From positions 555,950 through 619,949 of the forward strand of contig LSRX01000132.1 in assembly GCA_001939145.1 (NCBI GenBank): a stretch of DNA of 64,000 nt, given 5' to 3'. A program made the position numbers and the translations under genes. Positions 44,267-54,550 of the stretch are shown piece after piece. The DNA is from Symbiodinium microadriaticum. Its lineage: Eukaryota; Sar; Dinophyceae; Suessiales; Symbiodiniaceae. Numbering within the stretch: position 1 is the first letter of the stretch; the number at the start of each line of letters is the position of its first letter. Under the pieces are notes generated by a model. That model saw nothing but the letters and a program-made list of their open reading frames with translations. It was not told the origin of the DNA and did no database searches.

Positions 44267-44356
44267 TGTAGTTCCTTCTTTGGGGTTTAGCCTATTCTTT
44301 CTTCAGAATCCTAAAAGATAACCCCAAAAAGGAACTACCATGGAGACTATAGGTAT
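44251..44356. mobile_element. Hairpin element (family B), copy 4
   Basis: TACCTATAGTCTCCATTGTA and TACCATGGAGACTATAGGTA are the arms; the interior has TTCTTTGGGGTTTAGCCTAT and GATAACCCCAAAAAGGAAC. It sits at the upstream border of a minus-strand exon-like frame, where CTATAG|GTAC could be an acceptor. Confidence 0.9.
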
Positions 44357-44399
44357 GGTACTCCAGACCCAGGAAACTCCAAGACCGAATCTTACCCTA

Positions 44400-45700
44400 T
44401 GAACCCTAGACGCCCTGAGCCCCCAAACTCCTAAACTCCTAAACCCTAAACTCCTAAATCCTAAACCCTAAACTCCTAAACTTCTACACCCCAAGCTCCT
44501 AAACTCCTTCCTACACCCCTAAACTTCTAAATCCTAAAACTCCTATAAACTCCAAAACTCCCAAACGCCTAAACTCCTAAATCCTAAACCCCTAAACTCC
44601 TACACCCTCCTACACCCTAAACACCTAATCCCCTAAACCCTAAACTCCTAAATCCTAAACCCCCTAAACTCCTAAACCCCAAACTCTTAAACCCTCCTAC
44701 ACCCTACACCCTAAACCCCCTACGAACCCTAAAAGCCCCTTTAAAGGAACCCTAAACCCCTAAACTCCTAAACCCTCCTACACCCTAAACCCCTAATCCC
44801 CTAAACCCTAATCTCCTAAATCCTAAACCCCCTAAACTCCTAAACCCCAAACTCTTAAACCCTCCTACACCCTACACCCTAAACCCCCTACGAACCCTAA
44901 AAGCCCCTTTAAAGGAACCCTAAACCCCTAAACTCCTAAACCCTCCTACACCCTAAACCCCTAATCCCCTAAACCCTAATCTCCTAAATCCTAAACCCCC
45001 TAAACTCCTAAACCCCAAACTCTTAAACCCTCCTACACCCTACACCCTAAACCCCCTACGAACCCTAAAAGCCCCTTTAAAGGAACCCTAAACCCCTAAA
45101 CTCCTAAACCCTCCTACACCCTAAACCCCTAATCCCCTAAACCCTAATCTCCTAAATCCTAAACCCCCTAAACTCCTAAACCCCAAACTCTTAAACCCTC
45201 CTACACCCTACACCCTAAACCCCCTACGAACCCTAAAAGCCCCTTTAAAGGAACCCTAAACCCCTAAACTCCTAAACCCTCCTACACCCTAAACCCCTAA
45301 TCCCCTAAACCCTAATCTCCTAAATCCTAAACCCCCTAAACTCCTAAACCCCAAACTCTTAAACCCTCCTACACCCTACACCCTAAACCCCCTACGAACC
45401 CTAAAAGCCCCTTTAAAGGAACCCTAAACCCCTAAACTCCTAAACCCTCCTACACCCTACACCCCTAATCCCCTAAACCCTAATCTCCTAAATCCTAAAC
45501 CCCCTAAAGCCCTAGATAAACCCCAAACTCTTAAACCCTCCTACACCCTAAACTCCTAACTTCTTCCTATACCCTAAACCCCAAAACCCCAGAACCCTAA
45601 AAGCCTCAACCCTAAACTCCTCCTACACCCTAAAGTCCTAAACCCCTAAACTCCTACACTCCTCAACCATAACCCAATAAACCCCTAAACCCCGCCTTTG
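44400..45700. repeat. CCCTAAA/CTCCTAAA array with a 168-bp tandem unit
   Basis: AAAGCCCCTTTAAAGGAACC recurs with a constant spacing of 168 bases (TTAAAG at 44741, 44909, 45077, 45245, 45413). Each unit is itself made of CCCTAAA, CTCCTAAA and CCTACAC sub-units. The central units look identical, so homogenisation is recent. The ends decay into ordinary degenerate arrays. Confidence 0.97.
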
Positions 45701-45858
45701 TCGACCTCCTGGAGATCCTTCCCCTTCGCCGGCTCGAGCTCAATCACCTCCCCGCCGAAGTCGTTACCTGGCTTCAGGGGTTTCGGGGATGTTTTCGGGG
45801 TTTTAGGGGTTTAGGCTTCAGGGGTTTCGGTGTTTTTTTTTTTGGAGGGGGGGGGTCT
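45700..45858. other. GC-rich island, possible exon remnant, low-complexity edge
   Basis: Plus-strand 45692-45775 reads AFVDLLEILPLRRLELNHLP and AEVVTWLQ, a leucine-rich helical peptide, immediately before TTTAGGG-like sequence and a T9 plus G-rich run at the gap edge. Confidence 0.3.
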
Positions 45859-46056
45859 NNNNNNNNNNNNNNNNNNNNNNNNNNNNNNNNNNNNNNNNNN
45901 NNNNNNNNNNNNNNNNNNNNNNNNNNNNNNNNNNNNNNNNNNNNNNNNNNNNNNNNNNNNNNNNNNNNNNNNNNNNNNNNNNNNNNNNNNNNNNNNNNNN
46001 NNNNNNNNNNNNNNNNNNNNNNNNNNNNNNNNNNNNNNNNNNNNNNNNNNNNNNNN
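45859..46056. other. Assembly gap (198 N)
   Basis: The gap is bordered by a G-rich run on the left and a (TA)n microsatellite on the right (46057-46082), the likely cause of the assembly failure. Confidence 0.98.
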
Positions 46057-46082
<26 letters not shown>

Positions 46083-46087
<5 letters not shown>

Positions 46088-47196
46088 TATGGGCATGTAT
46101 AGAGAATTTTGCAGGGAACCCCAATAGGGTTATTTTTTGGCTACAGGCAAGTCTGACATCCTAGAAGACCCTTGCGAAACACAAAGCCTCAAAACAAACA
46201 TGGTTTGGACCAGTCTCAATCCTCTTATGTATATACAGCCGCTGATAATGCCTTGAAAGTAAGCCACCCCCCCAAAAGTACGCACCACCCAAAACAACTA
46301 CATTCTAAAGTAGCCCTGATGATACTGACCCGTCCCTTGTAGCCCCCTCAAACCAGCATGCACTGCACCTTAAACCTGAACCCTAGTTAGTCCTTCAAAT
46401 GTAGTATCTTTTTTGGTTGCCTTACTTTCTTTGTAGAGGATCCTAACCAGGAAGCAAGTCTTCCAATAAAAGGTACTACATCCCTACAAATCCTAAGCCC
46501 TAATTGCTACAATAAAGGGTCTAGGTAAGCCCCTAAACACCAGGGGTCTAGGCTAGGTAAGCCCAAACCAAACAAAAAAAAAAACTTAAACCCTAAACCC
46601 TAAACCAACGCCTTCCGCGCCGGTCTCTGGGCTCTTGGACGGCCCCGGATCCACGGCGATCTCAGCGACTTCGTTCCCTCGAGGCTTCTTCAGGGACGCT
46701 TCGGGGATCTTCAGGGCTTCTAGGGTTTAGGGTTTTTAAGGATTGTAGGGATTCTAGGGATTTTAGGGGTTTTAGGGATGTTAGGATTTTGGGATTTTGG
46801 GATTTTAGGGGTTTAGGGTTTAGGCTTTAGGGATCTTTTCAGGGTTCCTTCAAGGGTTCCTTTACTCTCTAAGGGGTCTAGAAGGGTTCTACAATTGAGG
46901 GGTCTGTATGTGTGGCTCTCATCAACTTCGTTTCCTCAGCGTTTCCGGTTTCGGGGTTTAGGTGCACCTCAGAAGGTGCTATGAGGCCTCCTCTAGAGGC
47001 TGCTACAGACTTGTTGATTTGCTGTGGGTTCTTTGGGGTTTCGGTTGTAGGAGTTGGAGTCTATCCGGGCTCCCGAAATTGGGGGGTTGGGGGTTGGGGT
47101 TTTGCATATGACGGGTTTAGGGTTTAGGGCTTAGTGTTTAGGGTAATCTGTTTGGAGCTGAAATGTTGTAGGTTTGTGTCACATCGGATTTTGCAG
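46083..47196. other. Unique sequence, hairpin and exon-like islands
   Basis: The family Q hairpin (46394) lies here. The island 46605-46720 reads SAPVSGLLDGPGSTAISATS on plus and resembles the island at 48180 (PVPELLDGSGNRG). The plus frame 46912-47090 (MRPPLEAATDLLICCGFFGV) may be coding. TTTAGGG runs occur at 46710-46820 and 47115-47135. Confidence 0.4.
46394..46492. mobile_element. Hairpin element (family Q)
   Basis: CAAATGTAGTATCTTTTTTG on the left and AAAAGGTACTACATCCCTAC on the right are imperfect arms; CTTACTTTCTTTG and CAGGAAGCAAG pair within. No second copy was found. Confidence 0.6.
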
Positions 47197-47248
47197 CCTA
47201 TCGACAGCTGCTTCCTAGCCTAAACCCTAAACCCTATCGACAGCTGCT
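47197..47248. repeat. CCCTAAA tract flanked by 16-bp perfect direct repeats
   Basis: CCTATCGACAGCTGCT lies at 47197-47212 and 47233-47248, on either side of a 20-base insert that is mainly CCTAAACCCTAAAC. This is the clearest small example of a telomere-like insert with a target duplication. Confidence 0.9.
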
Positions 47249-47585
47249 GTTTGAGGCCAACAGTCTTTCTCGGGATCCGGTCCCTGATCACAGACGCGCC
47301 GTAAAGCTGAACTTCCTTCAACCACTAAGATACTACACCCCTAAACCTCTAAACCCCTATGTACAGTCGTAGTATACCTCTAAGTTAAGGGTCCTGGTCC
47401 TGTGGCATTGCGGTTGCTCCTGTAGTCCTCCACCCACACCGAGTCCGATGCGCTGCAGACGTAAGGCCTCTCTGTCGCCCGGTAGTAGTGGAGGACAAGG
47501 TCTCATGGGTGTGTCGACTGCCGCAGATACTTGTGCTCCGATCCGTTGGAGACTACTGCACGGATGTTGTGTGTGTGTGTGTGTA
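47249..47585. other. Unassigned, ends in (GT)n
   Basis: A plus frame from ATG 47448 (MRCRRKASLSPGSSGGQGLM) is open to the microsatellite (TGTGTGTG...) at 47569-47585 and may be the upstream exon of the next entry. Otherwise unremarkable. Confidence 0.35.
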
Positions 47586-47693
47586 GACCTTCAGACTATC
47601 GAGGACCTCCTGTTTCCGTTTCTCCAGGGTCTGGACACGTTCGAGGATCGTTGTCTACCGACTTCTGCCTGGCCCTCATCTCTCGAGCCTAAG
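47586..47693 (+). CDS. Exon-like segment, unknown protein
   Basis: After (GT)n and TGTAG the plus frame reads DLQTIEDLLFPFLQGLDTFE and DRCLPTSAWPSSLEPK, ending at CCTAAGG|GGTTTAGGG. The polypyrimidine-poor acceptor is weak, but the peptide is distinctly protein-like. The frame is continuous with a longer 147-codon ORF (47448-47891), most of which downstream translates telomere units or Ser/Pro-rich sequence. Confidence 0.4.
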
Positions 47694-49049
47694 GGGTTTA
47701 GGGTTTGGGGTCCAGAATCCTCATTCCTGAGCCCTGTAATGCTACGTATGTACCTAACCTCATCCTCAAACACATCCCTCCGAAATCACACACCGCCCTC
47801 GTCTTCTCTAAGCCACAAGCTCCAAAATCGCAAATACCCGAAACAGTCAAACCCCAAAGCCACTGAACACACCCTATCCTCAAAACCCTAAAGCCTAGCA
47901 GACACCTTAGAAAAGTCCTTACAAAACCCTACAAAACCCTTCCGAAAGAAAACCCTGACAAAAACCTCATTTAAACCCGGAAGGAACCCTCAAAGAAAGC
48001 CTAAGAGGAACCTTACAGTGCTATACTACTCTTAAAATGAGCCTTTAAAGGAATCCTTGCAGGAACCCTTAAAGGAACCCCTATGCTACCCTGAAAAAGG
48101 AAGCCTTAAAGGCACCCCTAAGGGAAGCCTACACTACCCTTAAAGGAAGCCTTAAAGGAACCCCCCAAACCCTGCGCTGCCTTCGTCTACTCCGGTCCCG
48201 GAGCTCTTGGACGGCTCCGGGAACCGGGGACTCGGCTCGCAGGAGGCCATCTCCACCGGCCCTGGGGTTTTTAATGGTATTTCTGAGTGCTTTAAAACGG
48301 CTTAGGGTTTAGGGTTAAGGGTTTTAGGGTTTAGGGTTTAGGGTTTTAGGGTTTAGGGTTTTGGGGTTTAGGGCATATAGAGCTTTAAAGCTTTAGGCGA
48401 CGTTGGGGGTTGATGACTCGGGGGCCTTTTATGATTGATGTAGGGACCGCGTGCTGTTGACCTCAGAGGTCATAACCCGCCACTATCTGGGCAACCGGAC
48501 CTAAACTCTAAACCCCTAAACCCTAAACATCGGGTCCACGGTTCAGTAGTGCGCTGTTTAGCGTTCTGCGGTTGTGGTTTAGAGGCTCTTCGTGCCTCAA
48601 AAAAATGGTTTAAGGGTTTCCACGTTTGGGCTGTGGACCGAGATATCCACAACTTAAACACGAAACTAACCGAAAGGATCCCAAGTACTATATATGGGGG
48701 GCCTTGCTAGTTTAATAGGGTTTTGGGATATGTAAAGTATAAAAAAATACGGAACCCCAAGGAAAAGTATTGGCAATTGTTCAGGCTAGCTTCTATAATG
48801 ACGATGATATCAGTGGGTACTTACAGAAACCAGCATATACAGCCCCGAGTCTCAAAGCCCTACTTTGCACTCGGTGGGTATTGTCGGTGAACTAGTAACT
48901 AGTAAGTAGCAGTATCCCTTATAGCCCAAGTGGAAAGAGACTATAGTATACAAGCAAAGCCCCCTTCTACCAATTCAGGCCCTTTGCTACTTAAGATGAA
49001 CCCCCATTTAAACATAGAGCCCTATAGACCGTTTGAACATAGCCTTTGG
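47694..49049. repeat. Telomere-like tracts, AAGGAACCC repeats, unique DNA
   Basis: Bases 47920-48170 consist of imperfect AAAGGAACCCT and AAAGGAAGCCT repeats. TTTAGGG fills 48302-48375. The island 48178-48265 may be an exon remnant (SSTPVPELLDGSGNRGLGSQ). The segment 48690-48780 resembles one at 62540-62600 (AATAGGGTTTTGGGATATG). Confidence 0.5.
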
Positions 49050-49358
49050 GAAACCGCACCGGGCCTCCAGTGATCTCTTCCGGTGCTTCGCCAGGGTCCA
49101 CAGCGGCCTCCTCCACCGAGACGTCGGCTCCTGCAGCTTGCTTAGACCAAGGTTCCTTTCAAGGATCCTCTTCAAGGGGTCCTGTAAGGGGTGCCATGCA
49201 GGAGGGTATGAATGAGGGAATATACTCTATATACTCTGGCCAATACTTGCCAAAATAACCCTGTCATAGAAGGCTCACTGTTTAGAGTGTCAAGGTCTAC
49301 TAGGGTAGCCACCAGGGGCCCAGCTGCAAAGTTCATAAGCACAAACAAGTGCACATCT

Positions 49359-49420
49359 TCAGCTCTATAAGGGATCATATTATCCCAAAAAGTTTCAAGT
49401 GTACTCATTCATTTACTAAG
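49359..49420. repeat. Dispersed repeat family L, copy 3
   Basis: AGCTCTATAAGGGATCATAT and TATCCCAAAAAGTTTCAAGT, then ACTCATTCATTTACTAAGG, match 21489 and 23955. Confidence 0.85.
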
Positions 49421-49585
49421 GGGGTTTTGTAGGTTTTTGAGGGTTCGCTCCCGGGTCTTCGTGGGTTCCAGTTTTATGGGCCACCGTTCGACAAGGGTTT
49501 CGGGAAAATTTTAGGGTTTAGGGCGCAGGTTATTGAGACCTCAAGCCTAAAGCCTGCGTAGCACTTCTGAGGATGGTAAGAACTC

Positions 49586-49891
49586 TCAAGGGCACACAGG
49601 CGGCATCCTGGAATCCTGGCGTGGGAGTGTAGGAAAACGTTGAGCCTCTGAACTAACCTCCCCTGAACAACAGAGCAAGTCATCCTCGCTGCAAGTCGAC
49701 TTATGTATGCGATAGTAAGACCCAATCAGATTGGATTCCGGGGTTGAAAGGCTGATCTGTTCGACAACCAATTTCCTGACTCCTCTCACCACATCCGCCA
49801 TAGTCAGGCCAAAACCCCGGGCCCTGAAAGAAACAACCTTCATCTGAAGCCTTGAAACACGAGGCTCGGCGACCCTTCGTCGAGTCTTCAC
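49586..49891 (-). CDS. Hypothetical protein, up to 101 codons
   Basis: The minus frame from 49891 reads RRVAEPRVSRLQMKVVSFRA, RGFGLTMADVVRGVRKLVVE, QISLSTPESNLIGSYYRIHK, STCSEDDLLCCSGEVSSEAQ and ends RFPTLPRQDSRMPPVCP with a TGA. In-frame ATGs lie at MKVV and MADVV. No telomere unit interrupts it, and no other frame is equally long. A basic N-terminal half is followed by an acidic Cys-containing segment. I cannot place it in a family. TTTAGGG sequence begins about 70 bases downstream. Confidence 0.45.
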   Translation of the reverse strand: MKTRRRVAEPRVSRLQMKVVSFRARGFGLTMADVVRGVRKLVVEQISLSTPESNLIGSYYRIHKSTCSEDDLLCCSGEVSSEAQRFPTLPRQDSRMPPVCP

Positions 49892-50016
49892 CCCTCAAGC
49901 ACTAGTAGTTATCCAATATCTGTCTGTCATGTCTCGGTATATGTCAATACATACCTACCTCCCTCCCTCCCCACCTACGTATACACTCGCACATTCGCGC
50001 ACACAGCAAAAAGTGT

Positions 50017-50054
50017 GCATATATATATATATATATATAATTACACACACGCAG

Positions 50055-50089
<35 letters not shown>

Positions 50090-50090
50090 C
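50017..50090. repeat. (TA)n and (AC)n microsatellites
   Basis: ATATATATAT at 50020-50038, ACACACACAC at 50057-50071 and a second ATATATAT run at 50072-50090. Confidence 0.95.
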
Positions 50091-50504
50091 ACTCATGCAG
50101 GCTAGCCCTTTGAAGAAGCCACAACCCAAGACGGCAAACCCCGCCTTCTTTCGGAGCTTCCTGGGTCTCACAGGGCTCAGCCAAAGTCGAGACGTCCGCT
50201 GCGCCAGGGTCTGAGCAGGTCTTTGCTAGAACTAAGGTTTCAGGCTTTGGCTCTCAAGAGATTTAGGGTTACCAGGGTTTAGGGTAGGTTTGCAGGTTTA
50301 GAGCTTTAGGAATTATATAGTTTAGGGTGGGGTTTGCCCTAGCATCTGAGACCCCGGTAAGTGAGAAGGGTGCAGGGCTGGGTGTGTATGCCTGACCCCT
50401 CGGCGCGCAATCCATATGATACTGCAACCCTTGCAAACAAGACTAAGTTTACTCTCCGGATCCATAGAATCGTAGAACATGCACTCAAACCACACTGTAT
50501 TCAA

Positions 50505-50717
50505 TCATAAGCATGCCTTACGAAGGTCGACATTCCCATCAAAAACTCCCCTTTCGACCCTTGACATTTCCAAAAGTACGGGAGCTAAGACCTTAGTTGC
50601 CCGAAATCGAAAAGCCTTCTCTCTTGCCAATAAAGCCTTACACCCGCACGAAGCCCTGACAGAAACACCGAAAACCATATGACGGACAACCCTATGACGA
50701 TCTGGGCTCGCAGTCAT
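50505..50717 (-). CDS. Hypothetical protein, 70 aa
   Basis: ATG at 50717 starts MTASPDRHRVVRHMVFGVSV; the frame continues RASCGCKALLAREKAFRFRA, TKVLAPVLLEMSRVERGVFD and GNVDLRKACL to a TGA. The composition is balanced and basic. A plus-strand frame of 67 codons overlaps and is Thr/Lys-rich, a weaker candidate. Not recognised. Confidence 0.35.
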   Translation of the reverse strand: MTASPDRHRVVRHMVFGVSVRASCGCKALLAREKAFRFRATKVLAPVLLEMSRVERGVFDGNVDLRKACL

Positions 50718-51369
50718 CCCTGTGATCCTTGTAGGGTTTAGGTTGAAAGGGTTTAGGGTTGCTCGTATTTCGGTAGCAATGTTCGAGAGCCCAAACCCTG
50801 AAAATACTACGAAATGGTTATATCGGTTTAGGGGACAGGGCTTTAGGGCGGTGTAGGGTTCAGGGTTTGCGGAAGGTCTAGGCAGAGATGGACGTGGCGT
50901 TTAGGTTTATTAGACGTCTCAGTCGCGACCTCCTCTATCCCAAACCCTAAACTTTAAACCCTAAAACCCTCAACCCTTATACATCTCTTATAGATCCCTT
51001 TGAAGGAACCCCTATAGTTGCCTTAAAAGGAACCCTAAAGCTCAGCCCCCTAAGCCTTCAGCCTCATCAAACCTTCGACTCGTAGCCCCTCCCAAGTAGG
51101 TATTACTTGGAGCTTTGGGTTTAGGGTTTCGGGTTTAGGGTTTTGGAGTGATATGAGTTTAGAATCGCCCCGGCGTCAACCCCCCAAAACCAAGACCCCC
51201 AACTTCCCCCAACCCAGAACCTCAGCCCTAGACCCTGTAAACCCGAAGCCCTAAACAACCAAACCCTAAACCCCATGAGGCCTAAACCCTAAACCCCTGG
51301 AGTACGTACCCGTTATAGATCCCTTATAGGAACCCCTAGAGTTCCTTTAAATAAAGGAACCCTAAACCA
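50718..51369. repeat. Telomere-like units, unassigned
   Basis: TTTAGGG or CCCTAAA units at 50730-50760, 50940-50970, 51115-51145 and 51235-51300; TCCCTTATAGGAACCC-like repeats at 50990 and 51315. No gene. Confidence 0.5.
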
Positions 51370-51576
51370 CTCCGCCTTCTTTTGCAGCTTCCTGGGTGTC
51401 ATGGGGCTCGGCTACGATCGCGGTGTCCGCTGCGCCATCGCCTGAGCAGAAACTGGTAAGGGCTCTTAGGTTTTAGGGCTTAAGGGTTTAGAGTCTAGGG
51501 GTTAGGGTTGAGGGTCTAGGGTTTTGAAGTTTGTCAAAGTACCAACTCAGAAATCCCGGCACAGCCCCAAAACAAT

Positions 51577-51715
51577 TCATCAATCCATCCATCCATCAAT
51601 CCATCCAGCCAGCCAGCCAGGCAGCCAGCCATCCATCCTCCATCCATCCATCCACCCATCCACCCATCCACCGGTCCACCCATCCACCCATCCTTCCATT
51701 CTTCCATCCATAAAC
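51577..51715. repeat. (CCAT)n minisatellite
   Basis: Tetranucleotide repeat CCAT with variants CCAG and CCAC, about 35 units. Confidence 0.95.
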
Positions 51716-51898
51716 CTATCTTTTCTCTGCACTTATCGATCTAACACATGCACGTAGACGGTCACATAGACATATATCAAATGTACACAGACGTACTATA
51801 CAGATGCACACAGACATACACTTACCAACATGCGGCGCGCCTACATGCACGCAGAAACACAGGCATAGAGACAACACACTGTAGACATTCATAGCATA
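51716..51898. other. Low-complexity CA-rich sequence
   Basis: Degenerate CACAGACATA-type sequence follows the CCAT array and encodes only Cys-rich low-complexity peptide on minus. Confidence 0.6.
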
Positions 51899-52001
51899 CT
51901 CTAAGGGTCCATGTAGCCAAATAGATATACATAGGCCCCAAAGCACCCAAATAGGGACTACTTTAAGGCCAAAGTATATCCATTCGGGTACATGGACCCT
52001 T
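51899..52001. mobile_element. Hairpin element (family C), copy 3
   Basis: CTCTAAGGGTCCATGTAGCC and GGGTACATGGACCCTT are the arms; GGGACTACTTTAAGGCCAAA in the centre is shared with copy 4. Confidence 0.85.
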
Positions 52002-52011
52002 CCTTCAGGAC

Positions 52012-52275
52012 GAAATGACCCTTAAAAGTAGGGGCCCTATACCCTTATACTATGAATCCCTATACGGTATGTGAACCCTAAAGCCTTTTAGGGTTCATTT
52101 CGTCCCAAAGGTTGGGGATATAGGGGCCCGAAGACTTGCTAAACTGTTGTTCCTTTGGGTTCCTTCCTTAAAGACGAAATGAAGCCTAAAAGGGTTTAAG
52201 GTTCATATACCATATAGGGATTCATGGTATAAGAGTATAGGGCCTTTACTTTTAAGGGTCTTTTGGTCTTTAAGG
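52012..52275. mobile_element. Two family D elements head to head
   Basis: 52012-52112 (CCCTTATACTATGAATCCCT to GGGTTCATTTCGTC) and 52164-52275 (GACGAAATGAAGCCTAAAAG to TAAGAGTATAGGGCC) are inverted copies separated by about 50 bases. The single copy at 16474 shows the unit. A short direct duplication (TTAGTATAATC...CCCTATT) follows at 52276-52380. Confidence 0.8.
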
Positions 52276-52537
52276 TTAGTATAATCGATATTCCTCACCA
52301 GAACCCTATTTCTAATTGCTAAGGCCCCTGATTGCGGTTCCTTAGTATAATCAATATTCCTCCCCAGATCCCTATTCTAATTGGGCCCCGATAATACATG
52401 CGCAGAAGAGCCAGCAAAGAGTGCAAACCCAGCCTTCTGCAGGGGCTTCCTGCGTCTCACAGGGCTCAATCGGCATCGAGGCGTCTGCCGCGCTGGGTCC
52501 TGAGCAGGTACGTACAACTATAGGCTAGGACCCTAAA

Positions 52538-52584
52538 CCTAAACACTAATTGGACCCTAAACCCTAAACCCTAAACACTAATTG
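52538..52584. repeat. CCCTAAA tract flanked by 15-bp direct repeats
   Basis: CCTAAACACTAATTG at 52538-52552 and 52570-52584 brackets 17 bases of CCCTAAACCCTAAA type. Only ACACTAATTG is free of telomere-like sequence, so the duplication may be slightly shorter than it looks. Confidence 0.7.
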
Positions 52585-53245
52585 TGAACCCCAACCCAGG
52601 ATCTCAGATTCTTGTTAAGATCTGTCGGCATCTCAGGGTTTAGAGTTTCGGGTCTCTGGATGTGCAGGGTTTTTTGGGTTTGGGGTTGAGCGTTTAGGGT
52701 TCAGGGATTTCGGGATTAGGGTTTAGGGGTTTAGGGTTTAGGGTTCAGGGTTTTGGGGCGGTTTAGGCAGAAGGGGCTTGACGGTTCAGGGCAGATGAGG
52801 AACACAATATACAGGCGCTAGGCTGGCCATAGAACATAGGCGACACAACATCCTAGTTAAAGCCTATATCAGGGGAGACGCTCTACATGTAAGGGTTTCA
52901 GGAACGCTAGACCCTAAACCCTAAACCCTAAACCGAAACCCTAAAAGCTTCACACTCTGGAACCTAATCGTTATCAAGCAAAGCTCGTGCTCAGTCCTAC
53001 ACATGTCCTGTGCGGGCATGGCTTCATTTCTGGAAACCCCCTTGGCAACCCCTTTTCGTTTATGTCTGCTATAAGTTACAACACTAGCTGCATGTACATG
53101 CACCTTCATAGGTCATGCTATGTGCATGTATGTACGTCGGTGCATGCTTCTATGCACCCTACACTATAAATGTTATATGGATGTCTGGATGCATGCATGC
53201 ACGCCTGTAAGTATGTAGATAGATATATAGGTATTTAATCAGGTA
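52585..53245. other. Telomere-like units and uncertain frame
   Basis: TTTAGGG tract near 52690-52750 and CCCTAAA at 52912-52940. A minus frame from ATG at 53109 (MKVHVHAASVVTYSRHKRKG, VAKGVSRNEAMPAQDMCRTE) could be coding, but the plus strand is open as well. Confidence 0.35.
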
Positions 53246-53303
53246 TTTATGTTGTGTTTATGTATGTATGTATGTATGCATGTATGTATGTATGTATGTA
53301 GGT

Positions 53304-53339
<36 letters not shown>

Positions 53340-53400
53340 ATGGATGGATGTACTTATGGAGGTATGGATGTATGTGTGCATGTATACATGTATGTATGTG
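53246..53400. repeat. (TGTA)n and (GGAT)n microsatellites
   Basis: TATGTATGTATG at 53262-53303 and GATGGATGGATG at 53305-53349, with decayed flanks. Confidence 0.95.
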
Positions 53401-53639
53401 CATATATTCTTTCGTTACCATATACACGAAAGAGGTCAAAGCACACGAAAGAAACCATAACCCGGCCTTCTGCGGGTCCTTCCTGGATGGCATCGGGCTC
53501 GACAACGCTCGCGGCATCTGTTGGGATGCCATGAGGAGGTGGTACATTAAAGGACCCGGACCCTGGGACCCTGAACCCTAAAACCATACACCTTAAACCC
53601 GAAATGCCAAAAAGCCCGAAAGTCCCAAACCGTAGGCCC

Positions 53640-54350
53640 AAACCACATCCAACCTGAACCCTACACCCCTAAACAACGCAATATCCGGGAAGTACGTCGT
53701 GGTGACTTCATCATGGGTGAGTCCCGAAGGCCCCCACGGACCTGCTGCGTGGTCTTCATCGTCAGGAACACCTTTAAGTTACCCAACCCTCAACCCTACA
53801 CCCTAAACCCTAAACCCTTAACCCCTAAATTACCCGTGAACACCCGGAGAAACCTTCAAGCGAGTGGCTAAGCCGCACATCTCACTGCCCAGACCCCTGC
53901 GTGAGGGCTAAACCCCTAAGCCCCAAACCCCTACAACCTAAATTACTAAACCCCCAACTATTAAACCCTAAACCCCAAACCCCTACAACTTAAATTACTA
54001 AACCCTAACTAATATACCCCCAAACCCCTAAACCAACCTAAAATTGCTAAACCGCCAACTACTGTATAAACCCCAAACCCCTAAACCCCTACAGCCTACA
54101 TATACACAACCCTAAACTATAAACCCTAAATCCCCAAACCCCAAACCCCTACAACCTACATTACTAAACCCCCGACTATAAACCCCAAACCCCTACACAG
54201 CCTAGATTTACAAGACCCTAAACTATAAACCCTCTAAACCCCCCAACCCCAAACCCCTACAACCTAAATTACTAAACCCACAACTATAAACCCCAAACCC
54301 CTAAACCCCTACAGCCTAAATTTACAAAACCCTAAACTACAAACCCTAAA
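53640..54350. repeat. CCCTAAA-type array with 105-115-bp units
   Basis: From about 53900 a unit recurs three to four times: ACCCTAAACTATAAACCCT, CCCAAACCCCTACAACCTA, ATTACTAAACCC and TATAAACCCC. TTACTAAAC and CTATAAAC variants distinguish it from other arrays. The tract near 53785-53830 has TTACCC on both sides (AAGTTACCC and AAATTACCC), a weak flanking repeat. Confidence 0.8.
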
Positions 54351-54548
54351 TCCTCCAAATGTTGCGGAAAATGGATCTGAGAAGAGTAGCTGGAACTTGA
54401 ACGGTGCGTATAGAATCCAAGCTCGCAACGAAGTTTCGTCTCTAAGGATGTCAAAGAAGTCGGCGGAAGGCCGTGCAAGAGCAATGACAAAGAAACAAAA
54501 TGCACAGAAAGCCTGGATCCAGTCCACCAGAGTGTCCAGGTGTTTACC
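54351..54548 (-). CDS. Exon-like frame between a hairpin and a TTTAGGG tract
   Basis: The minus frame reads HLDTLVDWIQAFCAFCFFVI, ALARPSADFFDILRDETSLR, AWILYAPFKFQLLFSDPFSA and TFG. A hydrophobic stretch (about 17 residues around FCAFCFFVIALA) could cross a membrane. It begins right next to family I hairpin 54551-54652 and ends at CATTTGGAG|GATTTAGGG. The fit between frame and both repeat borders is striking. No family is recognised. Confidence 0.45.
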
Positions 54549-54550
54549 CA

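Larger units (their letters stand above)
49050..53530 (+). repeat. Five related exon-like islands at about 1.0-1.2-kb intervals
   Basis: GC-rich islands near 49055-49140, 50138-50218, 51370-51447, 52428-52508 and 53460-53532 are related. The plus frame is open in each: for example PPSFGASWVSQGSAKVETSA (copy 2), PPSFAASWVSWGSATIAVSA (copy 3) and QPSAGASCVSQGSIGIEASA (copy 4). Copies 2 and 4 end GAGCAG|GT and copy 3 GGTAAGG; copies 2 and 4 follow TGCAG or CGCAG. This fits an exon duplicated with its introns. The minus strand is also open in the same islands (EPCETQEAP), so the coding strand is not proved. Confidence 0.5.

Noticed and set aside
44400..45700. CRISPR-like array
   Set aside because: The spacing of CCCTAAA units is heptameric and the 168-bp repeat is contiguous tandem DNA without unique spacers.
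45830..46124. Frames of 90-116 codons crossing the second gap
   Set aside because: They consist mainly of N and (TA)n translation.
51716..51946. Cys-rich 76-codon minus frame
   Set aside because: Low-complexity CA-rich DNA and part of a hairpin arm; no protein-like core.
53239..53581. Frames of 88-110 codons over 53239-53581
   Set aside because: Most of the peptide is microsatellite translation (repeated Met/Tyr/Val/Cys or Ile/His).
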